From positions 2,108,001 to 2,172,000 of the forward strand of contig NZ_AP020335.1 in assembly GCF_013340845.1 (NCBI RefSeq): a DNA stretch of 64,000 nucleotides, in the 5' to 3' direction. The DNA is from Hydrogenovibrio marinus. GTDB taxonomy: Bacteria > Pseudomonadota > Gammaproteobacteria > Thiomicrospirales > Thiomicrospiraceae. Position 1 is the first letter of the stretch. Every line of letters begins with the position of its first letter. Position numbers and translations under genes: made by a program. Below, piece by piece: positions 9,572 through 18,546 of the stretch. The notes beneath the pieces are model-generated. The model worked only from the letters and a program-made list of their open reading frames with translations, was not told the DNA's origin and ran no database searches.

Positions 9572-10690
9572 ATGCTTTACCACAACCCAGTTCAATTCCA
9601 ACATGGTGACGACCAGGCCGTCGGCATTTTAATCACCAACTTAGGAACACCTGACGCGCCAACCAAGGAAGCTCTAAAGCCTTATCTAAAAGAATTCCTG
9701 CTCGATACTCGAGTGGTTGAGCCGCCGCCAGCAAGATGGCTATGGAAACTGATTTTAAACGGCATTATTTTGAATACACGCCCCGCAAAATCCGCGGAAG
9801 CTTACCAAGAAGTTTGGGGGCACTATGGTGAAGGCTCTCCATTGCTGGACATCGGCAATGCACAGTTAGAAGCCATCGCCAATAAAGTCCGTCCACACTT
9901 CAGCGGTCGAGTCGAATTCGCAATTGGGATGCGCTATGGTAACCCTTCCATTGCTTCGGCATTGGAGTCGCTTGCGGCAAAAGGTTGTACCAAACTGGTC
10001 GTCCTGCCACTTTACCCACAGTATGCGGCTGCGACAACCGGCTCTACCTTTGACGCCGTCTCCGCAGCCATACAGACTTGGCGCTGGGTTCCTGAATTAC
10101 GCTTTGTCGCTAAATATCACCGTCATCACGGCTATATCAAAGCTTTGGCAAACTCGATTCGCGACCACCAAGCCGAGCACGGCAAACCAGATCTATTGGT
10201 CTTGTCTTACCACGGCATTCCGCAACGTTATTTTGACGGTGGTGACCCTTATCATTGCGAATGCCACGTCACATCAAGGTTGGTTGCAGAGGAACTTGGT
10301 TTAAGCTCTGACGAATACAGAGTGACTTTCCAATCGCTGTTCGGCAAAGAAGAGTGGATCAAACCCTATACCGATGCCACCATGAAAGCATTGCCTGCCG
10401 AAGGCGTGAAGCATGTTCAGGTGATTTGTCCGGGCTTCTCGGCGGATTGTTTGGAGACAATTGAAGAGATTGATCAGGAAAACCGTGAGTATTTCATAGA
10501 AGCCGGTGGCGAGAAGTTCAGCTATATCCCTGCGCTAAATGCCAGAGATGACCATACTGATGCTTTAGCCGACATTCTACTGACCCAAACCCTCGGTTGG
10601 CCTGAAAGACAAGGCATGGATCAATCGGCTGACGCGCTGGAGAGACAGAAAGTCAAAGCCAATGCTGAAAAGATGCAAAGCGGAAATTAA
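9572..10690 (+). CDS. hemH: Ferrochelatase HemH
   Basis: Inserts Fe2+ into protoporphyrin IX, the last step of protoheme synthesis; membrane-associated. The catalytic His is in LSYHGIP, and the active-site Glu region is CPGFSADCLETIEEI. The N-terminal ILITNLGTPDAPT segment is typical. 372 aa, with a polar C-terminal extension of about 25 residues. Its stop overlaps the stop of the convergent folM gene by 2-3 bp. Confidence 0.96.
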   Translation: MLYHNPVQFQHGDDQAVGILITNLGTPDAPTKEALKPYLKEFLLDTRVVEPPPARWLWKLILNGIILNTRPAKSAEAYQEVWGHYGEGSPLLDIGNAQLEAIANKVRPHFSGRVEFAIGMRYGNPSIASALESLAAKGCTKLVVLPLYPQYAAATTGSTFDAVSAAIQTWRWVPELRFVAKYHRHHGYIKALANSIRDHQAEHGKPDLLVLSYHGIPQRYFDGGDPYHCECHVTSRLVAEELGLSSDEYRVTFQSLFGKEEWIKPYTDATMKALPAEGVKHVQVICPGFSADCLETIEEIDQENREYFIEAGGEKFSYIPALNARDDHTDALADILLTQTLGWPERQGMDQSADALERQKVKANAEKMQSGN

Positions 10691-11409
10691 CTTTTTAAGT
10701 GCCCGATTTCGATACGAGAACCGGTCGACGTCGGGCTACTCATCAAAAAATTCACGGCGTGCCAAATGGATTCCATTCCTGCCGGTTTTGGAATCGCACT
10801 TTCTGACAGGCGCTGTTGTTGATATGCCTCAGAATCACCTTCATTGAAACACACCAGCCCCGGAGCAATGGTGTTCACCTTTACCTCTGGCGCAAAAGCG
10901 CTCGCATGAGACAGCATTAAAGATTCCAGTGCTGCCTTACTACTGAGGTAGGCAGCATAATCCCCTTGCCCCTGAGAAGTGCTGCAGTCCGACAAGGCAA
11001 TGATATCCTTTTGTTCACTATGGCAAGCTTGAAGTAAAGGCAAGCAAACCTGATTCAAGCGATAAGGTGCATTGACATGTACATCATACATCGCCTGCAT
11101 CAGTTGCGGCTTTTCGGTAATCTTCTGTTCACTCACCCACAAAGATGCATTGTGAATCACCGCACGTAAACTTTGCACGTCTTCTTCCAGTACCGTACAA
11201 AAGTCCTGCAAGGTGTGGGGATGCGTAAAATCCACCTGAAATCCAAATGCGCCCGCTGCTTTAAGCTCATCTACAGCCGCTCGTTCAGTGCGATAAGTAA
11301 AGATTACTGGGTAGTCCGTCTTATCCAAAAAATGCTGTACCAAGTAACGCCCGATGCGTTGTCCTGCACCGGTAATCAAGATTGCATTTTCCAGTTTTTT
11401 TCCCAGCAT
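10687..11409 (-). CDS. folM: Dihydromonapterin reductase / dihydrofolate reductase FolM (SDR family)
   Basis: Short-chain dehydrogenase reducing dihydromonapterin, and weakly dihydrofolate, with NADPH. N-terminal cofactor motif ILITGAGQRIGRY replaces the usual TGxxxGxG spacing, as in FolM. HNASLWV and YLSSKAAL (catalytic Tyr-x3-Lys as YxxxK) match E. coli FolM; KVNTIAPGLVCFNEGD is also FolM-like. 240 aa. A FolE2-type GTP cyclohydrolase lies 9 kb away, so this genome region holds two pterin-pathway genes. Confidence 0.87.
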   Translation of the reverse strand: MLGKKLENAILITGAGQRIGRYLVQHFLDKTDYPVIFTYRTERAAVDELKAAGAFGFQVDFTHPHTLQDFCTVLEEDVQSLRAVIHNASLWVSEQKITEKPQLMQAMYDVHVNAPYRLNQVCLPLLQACHSEQKDIIALSDCSTSQGQGDYAAYLSSKAALESLMLSHASAFAPEVKVNTIAPGLVCFNEGDSEAYQQQRLSESAIPKPAGMESIWHAVNFLMSSPTSTGSRIEIGHLKS

Positions 11410-11550
11410 TTTTCGCGCTTCCCTCTATTGATAAGTTTTTGTACGAATGGGTGAATATTATCAAAACCATTTCGTGCTTTTCGACATTTGCACACTTGAT
11501 GCAATGTGATAAGCTGCCTCTATAAAAACAATCATATCAGGATACTTACT

Positions 11551-12114
11551 ATGACGGAAACATCGAATCAACCGCAGTCGAATGAAACCTCAAATGAAAG
11601 CCAAACGGCAGCAGAATTTATCCATTCATCCGAGACAAACGACCAATATGAACAAGCCATGTTGGAAGCTTTCGTGCAAAAACCTTCCAAAATGACTTAT
11701 TACCAAAACGCGTTGAAAAAAATGATGGTGACAGGCTCACCCAATCTACAATGGCACTGGAGTTGGTGGGGATTCTTTGGGGGTTGGATTTTCCTGCTTT
11801 ACCGCAAAGCTTATTTGGCGGCATTAGTGACATTCCTTGTCACCTTCGCTATCAGTTTCATTCCTTTCGGCACGATTGTCGGCATGGTTGTACTGGGAGG
11901 GATTGCACCGTTTTTCATCATCAAACGTTATGCCATGCTCAAGCAGCAAATCGAAAACCGTTATGAAACCGAAGAAGAGAAATTGAGTGCCATGACAAAA
12001 ATCGGCGGCTTCCATAACTGGGTAGCTTGGGCAGCGGGAATTTTCTATGCTTTGTTGGTTCTGGGTCTACTGGTGATTTCCATTGTCGATCCTTCGAGCT
12101 TACATCATCACTAA
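11551..12114 (+). CDS. DUF2628-type small membrane protein
   Basis: Unknown function. Acidic, Gln/Asn-rich N-terminus (about 60 residues), then a YYQNALKKM segment and WSWWGFFGGWIFLLYRKAY, characteristic of DUF2628, with about three TM helices in the C-terminal half and a His-rich end (HHH). I chose ATG 11551 (AGGAT upstream) over 11506, which adds an unlike N-terminus. Monocistronic; its stop is 6 bp from the convergent arsJ stop. Confidence 0.75.
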   Translation: MTETSNQPQSNETSNESQTAAEFIHSSETNDQYEQAMLEAFVQKPSKMTYYQNALKKMMVTGSPNLQWHWSWWGFFGGWIFLLYRKAYLAALVTFLVTFAISFIPFGTIVGMVVLGGIAPFFIIKRYAMLKQQIENRYETEEEKLSAMTKIGGFHNWVAWAAGIFYALLVLGLLVISIVDPSSLHHH

Positions 12115-12120
12115 TATCAA

Positions 12121-13335
12121 CTAAAGCTCAGTCTGCGGCTTGGCTTTCAACACCAACGCCGCAGCCAACATAACAAACACTGAAGAGACCACCAGACTCG
12201 CTTCCATTCCTGCAAACTGATACGTCAAACCGGACAATAACGTACCGATCAAACGCCCACCTGCGTTCGCCATGTAATAAAAACCGACATCTTTAGATGC
12301 GCCATCTTCATCTGCAAAGGACACGATCAGATAGGAATGAACAGCCGAGTTTAGAGCAAATACGATACCGAAAATCATCAACCCCACCACGATGACCGTT
12401 TGCGGATGCCATGACAACAACGGCGCCATCGCAATTGGGACCAACGCCAGCAACACCGCCAGTTTCATCGCCGTCATTGAAGTCGGTTTCGCGCCCTCTT
12501 CAACAGCTTTACCTTTTTTGATACCTGTCAGTTTAGGTGTGATCGCCTGCACAAACCCATAACCGATCACCCAAGCCGCCATAAAGGTACCAACTGCCAT
12601 AAACGACCAGCCCAACACGGACTCCAAAAACACCGGCAACGCCACCACAAACCAAATATCTCTTGCACCGAACAAAAAGAATCGTGCTGCAGACAACCAG
12701 TTGATGGCTTGAGATTTGGAAAAAATTTCACTGAATTTGGATTTGGTTTTCGCTTTGCCAAGTGACGCATCCAACAAGAAAATGGAAAACACCAATGGCA
12801 AAACAATAATGGCAACCAATACATAAAGCGCATTGGTGAAGCCCACGCCTTCCAGCAACGCCGCACCGATAAAGAATCCAACGCCTTTCAACGCATTTTT
12901 CGACCCGGTGAGTAACGCCACCCAAGAATAGAGTTGCCCACTTGCGTCCGATGCCAGACTCTTGATGGAACTTTTGGCCGACATTTTATTGAGGTCTTTA
13001 GCAATACCGGACAAAGCCTGTGCAGCCATCACATAAGCCACCGTCAAATAACTGCTATCCACCGTCAACATAATCAGAGCGATGACCTGCAACACCAAGC
13101 CGAGGTTCATGGTGACATTCAATCCCAGCCTGGCGCCCAGCCAACCGCCAATCAGATTTGTCACCACACCGAAGAATTCATACAGCAAGAACAGCAGCGC
13201 AATATCGAAAGGAGAATAACCAAGTTGGTTGAAATAGAGCAGCACCAACATGCGGATGGCACCATCGGTCAAGGTAAATGCCCAATAATTGGCAGTCACC
13301 AAGCCGTATTGCTGTAATGAAGAGAGTTTCATCAT
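12121..13335 (-). CDS. arsJ: ArsJ, organoarsenical (1-arseno-3-phosphoglycerate) efflux MFS permease
   Basis: Major-facilitator exporter that, in the characterised ArsJ family, extrudes 1-arseno-3-phosphoglycerate made by the partner GAPDH from arsenate, giving arsenate resistance. It is recognised by the opening TANYWAFTLTDGAIRMLVLL, the loop GIAKDLNKMSAKSSIK, about 12 hydrophobic segments, and pairing with a GAPDH in an arsR/arsC operon. 404 aa, normal. A 51-bp hairpin from two copies of the dispersed repeat separates it from GAPDH; GGAAGG lies before the start. Two adjacent ATGs make the exact start uncertain by one codon. Confidence 0.93.
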   Translation of the reverse strand: MMKLSSLQQYGLVTANYWAFTLTDGAIRMLVLLYFNQLGYSPFDIALLFLLYEFFGVVTNLIGGWLGARLGLNVTMNLGLVLQVIALIMLTVDSSYLTVAYVMAAQALSGIAKDLNKMSAKSSIKSLASDASGQLYSWVALLTGSKNALKGVGFFIGAALLEGVGFTNALYVLVAIIVLPLVFSIFLLDASLGKAKTKSKFSEIFSKSQAINWLSAARFFLFGARDIWFVVALPVFLESVLGWSFMAVGTFMAAWVIGYGFVQAITPKLTGIKKGKAVEEGAKPTSMTAMKLAVLLALVPIAMAPLLSWHPQTVIVVGLMIFGIVFALNSAVHSYLIVSFADEDGASKDVGFYYMANAGGRLIGTLLSGLTYQFAGMEASLVVSSVFVMLAAALVLKAKPQTEL

Positions 13336-13352
13336 AGTGCCTTCCGCAGTGC

Positions 13353-13403
13353 AAAATCTACCAGGTTGGGGGATGACTAAGCGCTCCCAACCTGGCAGAT
13401 TTT
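13353..13403. repeat. Inverted pair of the 19-bp dispersed repeat between GAPDH gene and arsJ
   Basis: Left copy 13353-13371 (exact, R=A). Right copy 13385-13403, inverted (R=G, last base differs). The pair can form an 18-bp stem with one mismatch and a loop of about 15 nt, ending 18 bp before the arsJ ATG. Confidence 0.9.
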
Positions 13404-13426
13404 ATGCCATGTAAGTAAGGTTTTGC

Positions 13427-14446
13427 TTAAGGGTTAAGTTGACCGACTTTTACCGCTAGTTCCATCATTCTCAATACATAACCGATTTCATTGTCGTACC
13501 ATGCCAGCAGTTTCACTTGCGTGCCGTTCACCACCATAGTCGATGGTGCATCAATCACTGAAGAACAAGGCTCACCTTCAAAATCAACCGATACCAATGG
13601 ACGCTCTTCAAAGCCAAGAATGCCTTTCAGATACGTTTCAGAAGCTTCTTTCAACAAAGCATTTACTTCCTCAACAGAAGTTTCTCGCTCCATTTCCAAC
13701 ACCAAATCGGTTAAAGAAGCATTCATCAAAGGTACACGCACCGCGATACCGTTCAAACGTCCGTTGAGTTCCGGGAAAATCGTTCCGATTGCTTTTGCCG
13801 AACCCGTAGTCGTTGGAATCAAAGATTCAAACGAAGCTCTGGCACGACGCAAATCCGCATGACCATGGTCAACCACTTTCTGCGTGTTGGTGCGGTCGTG
13901 CATGGTGGTAATCATCCCATGCTTGATGCCCAACTTTTCATGCATAACTTTTATCACAGGCGCGATACAGTTAGTGGTACAAGAAGCGGAAGTGATGATT
14001 GGGTCTTGCCCGGCAACAAAGACATTATCGTTAATGCCCATGACGATATTCTTGATGCCTTCTTTCATAGGCGCGGCAACAATGATTTGCTTCACGCCTT
14101 GGTCAAGATAAGGTTGCAGTGCCTCTTTGGTGCGGAATTTACCCGTAGCTTCAATCACCACATCCACATTCAATGCCGACCAATCGGTGTCCGCAATGTC
14201 TTTATTGCTTGAATAGGAAATTGTCTGCTCTTCAATCGCCATGGTTTGGTCTTCAGAATTGGCCGTCACGTCATGATGCCAACGTCCATGCGCCGAATCG
14301 AAATGTAACAAGTGCGCTGAGCCGACCACATCGGTCGCAGTCTCATTGATATGTACAAACTCAACCTGCGGCCAATCAAAAGCTTCTCTTAACGCCAACC
14401 GCCCCATGCGGCCAAAACCGTTGATCGCTACGCGTATTTTTTGCAT
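13427..14446 (-). CDS. ArsJ-associated glyceraldehyde-3-phosphate dehydrogenase
   Basis: Class I GAPDH fold: NAD-binding INGFGRMGR at the N-terminus, catalytic Cys in [12 protein letters not shown] (about residue 155) and [12 protein letters not shown] near the C-terminus. In ars operons this enzyme forms 1-arseno-3-phosphoglycerate from arsenate and glyceraldehyde-3-phosphate for export by ArsJ. 339 aa. Position between arsC and arsJ supports detoxification rather than central glycolysis; a role in the Calvin cycle cannot be excluded from sequence alone. Confidence 0.92.
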   Translation of the reverse strand: MQKIRVAINGFGRMGRLALREAFDWPQVEFVHINETATDVVGSAHLLHFDSAHGRWHHDVTANSEDQTMAIEEQTISYSSNKDIADTDWSALNVDVVIEATGKFRTKEALQPYLDQGVKQIIVAAPMKEGIKNIVMGINDNVFVAGQDPIITSASCTTNCIAPVIKVMHEKLGIKHGMITTMHDRTNTQKVVDHGHADLRRARASFESLIPTTTGSAKAIGTIFPELNGRLNGIAVRVPLMNASLTDLVLEMERETSVEEVNALLKEASETYLKGILGFEERPLVSVDFEGEPCSSVIDAPSTMVVNGTQVKLLAWYDNEIGYVLRMMELAVKVGQLNP

Positions 14447-14476
14447 GTTGTATTCCTGTTCCTAATAACTGGATGA

Positions 14477-14974
14477 TTACTTTGACAACGCAGCTTCGTG
14501 ATGCAAAGCGGCGACTTCATCCATGTGTTGTTGCAATTTGAGGTGTTCAAGCTTTTCCATCGGCAGCTCAGTAAACAAGCGAATGCGGTTTTCCAAATAA
14601 CGCAAAGCTTCACGAAAAGGTCTGATTTCCTCATTTCCATTTCTTAAGGGGTCTTCAATACCCCAATGTGCCGTGACCGGATGTCCAGGCCATACAGGAC
14701 AAACTTCGCCCTTGGCGGCATCACATACGGTGATGATCAAGTCCATGTGCGGCGCGTCAGAACCGGAAAATTCATCCCAGCTTTTTGAACGTAGTCCTTC
14801 CGTGCTTAATCCCGCCCCCTTTAACACCTCCAGTGTCTTAGGGTGAACATGCCCCAACGGTGCACTCCCAGCACTGAAGGCTTGAAAGCGCCCGTTTGAA
14901 GCGTTGTTCAATAAAGCTTCAGCAATAATGCTTCTCGCTGAATTTGCGGTACAAATAAATAAAACATTAAACAT
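14477..14974 (-). CDS. arsC: Arsenate reductase ArsC (low-molecular-weight phosphatase fold)
   Basis: Reduces arsenate to arsenite. The P-loop is CTANSARS (C8; most homologues have CTGNSARS), with resolving cysteines C84 (ITVCDAA) and C92 (EVCPVWPG), the three-Cys pattern of thioredoxin-linked ArsC. The C-terminal about 30 residues extend past the usual fold. Located 30 bp upstream of the GAPDH gene on the same strand. Confidence 0.93.
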   Translation of the reverse strand: MFNVLFICTANSARSIIAEALLNNASNGRFQAFSAGSAPLGHVHPKTLEVLKGAGLSTEGLRSKSWDEFSGSDAPHMDLIITVCDAAKGEVCPVWPGHPVTAHWGIEDPLRNGNEEIRPFREALRYLENRIRLFTELPMEKLEHLKLQQHMDEVAALHHEAALSK

Positions 14975-15051
14975 CTCGGTCTCCGGAACAAGAAAAAACC
15001 TTTACATTCCATCAACAATAAATGACGAAAATATGAAAGTCTGATGAAATT

Positions 15052-15615
15052 TTACCCTTGTGGCGCTTGCTCAAACCATTCCTGGATTTTCTCTTTAGAA
15101 GGTACACTTCCTGAATGCACAACCATTTCAGCGATAACAACGGCTGGCGTAGACATTACGCCATATTCCAAAATTTTCGCTACATCATGAACAGCAATAA
15201 CATTCACCGCAACGTTCATCTCTTTCGCGACCATCTCAATACGCTTGATGGTGTTATCACAGTTGGCGCAGCCTGTTCCCAAAACTTTGATTTCCATGCC
15301 ATCTTTTACGCTCTCCGCAGACGAACCACAGCAAGACGTTTCTTCCGCACCTGAACAACATGAAGATTCCACTTTTTTCTCTTTGGCTGTTCCGCAACTA
15401 CCGTCTGGGCAGCACTCACCGGTTTTCAATAACTTGCCAACCACGTTACTTGGACACCGTCCAGTAAAGGTTGCTTGCAATCCCATACCTGCTGCAAAGA
15501 TTCCCAACCACAACCAGTTAGGTTCAAATAAATTCACTTGCCCGAAAACATGCGCCATGATAATTGAAAATAAAATCATCGACGTCATCATACGAACCAT
15601 CAAATTGTTTTTCAT
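15052..15615 (-). CDS. DUF2892-like membrane segment fused to Cys-rich linker and thioredoxin-like domain
   Basis: Three parts. Residues 1-60 are two hydrophobic helices ending in FTGRCPSNVVG, like the YgaP/DUF2892 membrane module. Residues 65-100 are a Cys-rich linker with CC or CxxxxC clusters (C68, C69, C74, C86, C87, C95, C96). Residues 107-187 are a thioredoxin-like fold with GCANC (C116, C119) and cis-Pro STPAVVI. Ten cysteines in 187 residues. Gene order in the ars operon suggests electron delivery or metalloid binding for ArsC/ArsP; that is inference. It lies 29 bp after arsP. Confidence 0.8.
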   Translation of the reverse strand: MKNNLMVRMMTSMILFSIIMAHVFGQVNLFEPNWLWLGIFAAGMGLQATFTGRCPSNVVGKLLKTGECCPDGSCGTAKEKKVESSCCSGAEETSCCGSSAESVKDGMEIKVLGTGCANCDNTIKRIEMVAKEMNVAVNVIAVHDVAKILEYGVMSTPAVVIAEMVVHSGSVPSKEKIQEWFEQAPQG

Positions 15616-15644
15616 TGCTATACCCTCTCAAGACCAATACAAAA

Positions 15645-16610
15645 TTAACCAAATAAAAAATTAAGCAGATAACCGACCAATATGAATGCTACGGTCAGCA
15701 CTCCGACAAATGCCGCCAATGCAGGCCAGCGAATCACTTTTCTTAAAATCAACAATTCAGGCAATGACAAAGCTGCGATACTCATCATCAGCGCCAAGCT
15801 GGTACCAATCGGCACGCCTTTGTTCAACATCGCCTCGACAATCGGTACCACGCCCGTCGCATTCGAATACAACGGCACCCCAAGCAAGACTGCCGCAGGT
15901 ACCGACCACCAATTGTTTTTGCCGCTTAAATAAGTCGTTACCCATTCCTGCGGCACATAACCATGAAATAACGCACCTAATGCAATCCCGACAACCACCC
16001 ATTTCCAGATTCTACCGACAATGGTTTTAACTTCTTCACGCGCAAACTGGTGACGCTGTTGCCAGGACATTTTCGGGTTCATCGCACTTCCGGCTGAACC
16101 GTGACTTTTCAATTCCCAGACATAGGACTCCACCCAGCGCTCCGGCTTGAACCACTCCAACACAACCGAACCGATGTATGCCACCATCAAGCCTGCCGCG
16201 ACGTAAAGCAATGTCACCTGCCAACCAAGTATGCTCCATAGTAACACCACCGCAACTTCATTAATCATTGGGCTGGCGATTAGAAAAGCAAAAGTGATCC
16301 CCATCGGGATTCGCGCTTCCACAAACCCGACAAATAAAGGCACCGAGGAACACGAGCAAAACGGCGTCACACTGCCCAGCGTTATCGCCAGGCTTCTCGC
16401 CAGCCATTTCGCTTTACCTTGAACCTTATCGCGGATCCACTCTGTCGAGATAAATGCGCGGAGCAGTCCGATGGCATAAATAATCACCACCAGCATGAAA
16501 AATATCTTCAGCAAGTCCATAACGAAAAAATGCAGTGCTTCTGCCGCTTGCGTATGGGCTGACATAGCAAAAACTCGATACACTAGAAAACTGGCAATTT
16601 GTTCAAACAT
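15645..16610 (-). CDS. arsP: ArsP-type permease (DUF318)
   Basis: Polytopic permease of the DUF318/ArsP family, members of which export trivalent organoarsenicals. The signature SVTPFCSCSSVPLFVGF, with paired cysteines in a TM helix, and the second repeat ASPMINEVAVV are present; about eight TM helices. I chose ATG 16610 because a purine-rich site is well spaced; the in-frame TTG at 16616 is an alternative. First gene of the minus-strand ars operon, behind the operator at 16653-16672. Related permeases move other metals, so the exact substrate is inferred from context. Confidence 0.85.
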   Translation of the reverse strand: MFEQIASFLVYRVFAMSAHTQAAEALHFFVMDLLKIFFMLVVIIYAIGLLRAFISTEWIRDKVQGKAKWLARSLAITLGSVTPFCSCSSVPLFVGFVEARIPMGITFAFLIASPMINEVAVVLLWSILGWQVTLLYVAAGLMVAYIGSVVLEWFKPERWVESYVWELKSHGSAGSAMNPKMSWQQRHQFAREEVKTIVGRIWKWVVVGIALGALFHGYVPQEWVTTYLSGKNNWWSVPAAVLLGVPLYSNATGVVPIVEAMLNKGVPIGTSLALMMSIAALSLPELLILRKVIRWPALAAFVGVLTVAFILVGYLLNFLFG

Positions 16611-16649
16611 CTTCAATCTCTGTTAAGATAGTCAACATAGGATGAAAGC

Positions 16650-16678
16650 ATAATATCCGTTTATACGGATATATTCAA
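16650..16678 (-). promoter_or_regulatory. ars operon promoter with ArsR-type operator
   Basis: On the minus strand: TTGAAT (-35, 16678-16673), 17-bp spacer, TATTAT (-10, 16655-16650). A perfect inverted repeat ATATCCGT-TTAT-ACGGATAT (16653-16672) fills the spacer and overlaps the -10. Repressor binding there would block transcription of arsP onward, and probably of the divergent arsR. Confidence 0.8.
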
Positions 16679-16728
16679 TAAATATTCGCGAAGTCACAAA
16701 AACTTTATGTTCAAGTACGGAGTCAAAC

Positions 16729-17079
16729 ATGACGTCTATTGAAGATTACAGCCAGTTTTTCAAAGCCTTGAGTGAGCCGATGCGCCTACGTATTCTCTTT
16801 CTTTTACTCAATCGAGAAGATCTCTGTGTTTGTGATTTTGTGGCGGTAATGCAAGCTGGTCAAAGTTTGATCTCAAGACATTTGGCTTACCTGAAAAATG
16901 CAGGTTGGGTGAAATCCCACCGTGAAGGAACCTGGATGCATTATCAACTAGAGGCGTCGTACCTGCCGTCTTCCTATCTGGAAACACTTAAAGAACAACT
17001 TGCCAATGTCGAATCCTGCCAGCAAGATCTATTGGCTCTTGAAGCTTATGAGAAAAAGGGAAGGCAGTGTAATCTATGA
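16729..17079 (+). CDS. arsR: ArsR-family metalloregulatory repressor
   Basis: Winged-helix repressor released by As(III). The metalloid-binding DLCVCD motif (C33, C35) is intact and the helix-turn-helix SLISRHLAYLKNAGWV follows. 116 aa. CGGAG precedes the ATG. Divergent from arsP across 118 bp containing the palindromic operator. Cysteines near the C-terminus (ESCQQ, RQCNL) may also take part. Confidence 0.95.
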   Translation: MTSIEDYSQFFKALSEPMRLRILFLLLNREDLCVCDFVAVMQAGQSLISRHLAYLKNAGWVKSHREGTWMHYQLEASYLPSSYLETLKEQLANVESCQQDLLALEAYEKKGRQCNL

Positions 17080-17136
17080 AAAACCCTGTAAACAGTCGTA
17101 GAATAGACCCATTAAAAAAAGAAAATTAGAAAATAT

Positions 17137-17165
17137 TTATTAATTCCATTAAATCGTTTTATAAT
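17137..17165 (+). promoter_or_regulatory. Candidate mqo promoter
   Basis: Consensus -10 TATAAT at 17160-17165 with a weak -35-like TTATTA at 17137-17142 (17-bp spacing), about 40 bp before the likely mqo start. Confidence 0.45.
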
Positions 17166-17202
17166 ACCCGGCTCTGAATTTTTCAACGAAATGGATAAGT
17201 CT

Positions 17203-18546
17203 ATGCGCACCCGAAATTTTGATGTTGTAATTGTTGGCGGTGGAGTCACCGGTACAGCGTTAAGCTACGTCTTAGCGAAATACACTGACGTCAAAAGCAT
17301 CTGTATCCTGGAAAAATATGGCGCTATCGCTGCCCTAAACTCCAATGCAACCAGCAACAGCCAAACTTTGCATTGCGGCGATATTGAAACCAATTACACC
17401 CTAGCGAAAGCCACGCAAGTCAAGCACACAGCAAATATGCTGGTGCACTATGCCGAACAAGTTGAAAAAAACGACTTTCTTTTCAAATTCCCGAAAATGA
17501 TTTTAGCGGTGGGCGAAGACGAATGTGAACGCCTTGTAAAACGCCACGAAGAATTCAAAGACGCCTTCCCTTACATGGAACTTTGGGATTTCGACCGCAT
17601 TGCAGAAGTCGAGCCAGCGGTTGCCTACAAAGATGGCAAGCCACGCCCTGAAAAAATCATGGCTAGCGGCTGTACCGACGAATACTCTGCTGTCAATTAC
17701 GGCAACTTGTCTCGTTCGTTTATCGACAGCGCTCGCAAAGCCGGTAAAGACGTACAAGTTTACTTGAGCACGGAAGTCGAGCGCATTGTCGAAGTGGAGC
17801 ACGACCATTACGAATGCCAAACGGCACAGGGTACATTCAACTCACGCTTTGTGGTGGTTTCAGCCGGTGCCCACAGCCTATTGCTTGCTAATCAGTTAGG
17901 ACACGGCATGGATCTTTCCATCCTGCCGATGGCCGGTAGCTTCTACTTCGCACCAAAAATTCTAAACGGCAAAGTCTACACCATGCAAAACGACAAACTG
18001 CCGTTTGCCGCCATTCATGGTGATCCGGATTTGACCGCACCAGACAAAACTCGTCTAGGACCAACCGCTTTGATGTTGCCAAAACTGGAACGTTACACGG
18101 GTGGAACCTATCTGGATTTCTGGCGCAGCTTGAAGCTCGATGGCAAAGTACTGAAAGTCTTCTGGGACTTGATGCGCGATGGCACAATCCGTAACTACGT
18201 TCTGAAAAACTTCTTGTTTGAAGTACCTTGGTTCAACAAGCGTCTATTCGTCAAAGACGCACAAAAAATCCTACCGGATTTAAAAGCCTCTGACATTTAC
18301 TATGCCGATGGCTACGGTGGGGTACGCCCTCAAGTTATCGACAAGACTACCCGAGAGCTTAAATTGGGTGAAGCCAGCATTGTGCCTGAAGACGACCACA
18401 TCATCTTCAACATGACGCCATCACCAGGGGCAACCACTTGCTTAGGTAATGCTTACCGCGACGCTAAAATCATTTGTGAGCGATTGGGCGTTCCAATGAA
18501 ACGCGAACAGTTGATTAACGACCTACTAGACGGTGAAGACCTCTAA
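17203..18546 (+). CDS. mqo: Malate:quinone oxidoreductase, Helicobacter-type
   Basis: FAD-dependent peripheral membrane enzyme oxidising malate to oxaloacetate with electrons to quinone. FAD motif VVIVGGGVTGTAL at the N-terminus; SNSQTLHCGDIETNYT, LPMAGSFYF and NMTPSPGATTCL align closely with Helicobacter pylori Mqo and differ from the longer E. coli-type enzyme (about 447 versus about 550 aa). ATG 17203 is preferred since GGATAAG precedes it; ATG 17191 is in frame. Its last 14 bp overlap the next gene, suggesting coupling. Confidence 0.9.
   Translation: MRTRNFDVVIVGGGVTGTALSYVLAKYTDVKSICILEKYGAIAALNSNATSNSQTLHCGDIETNYTLAKATQVKHTANMLVHYAEQVEKNDFLFKFPKMILAVGEDECERLVKRHEEFKDAFPYMELWDFDRIAEVEPAVAYKDGKPRPEKIMASGCTDEYSAVNYGNLSRSFIDSARKAGKDVQVYLSTEVERIVEVEHDHYECQTAQGTFNSRFVVVSAGAHSLLLANQLGHGMDLSILPMAGSFYFAPKILNGKVYTMQNDKLPFAAIHGDPDLTAPDKTRLGPTALMLPKLERYTGGTYLDFWRSLKLDGKVLKVFWDLMRDGTIRNYVLKNFLFEVPWFNKRLFVKDAQKILPDLKASDIYYADGYGGVRPQVIDKTTRELKLGEASIVPEDDHIIFNMTPSPGATTCLGNAYRDAKIICERLGVPMKREQLINDLLDGEDL

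Noticed and set aside
16895-16910. Partial match to the 19-bp repeat (AAAATGCAGGTTGGGT) inside arsR
   Set aside because: It lacks the CTRCC part and encodes the expected LKNAGWV helix of ArsR proteins, so it is probably coincidence.
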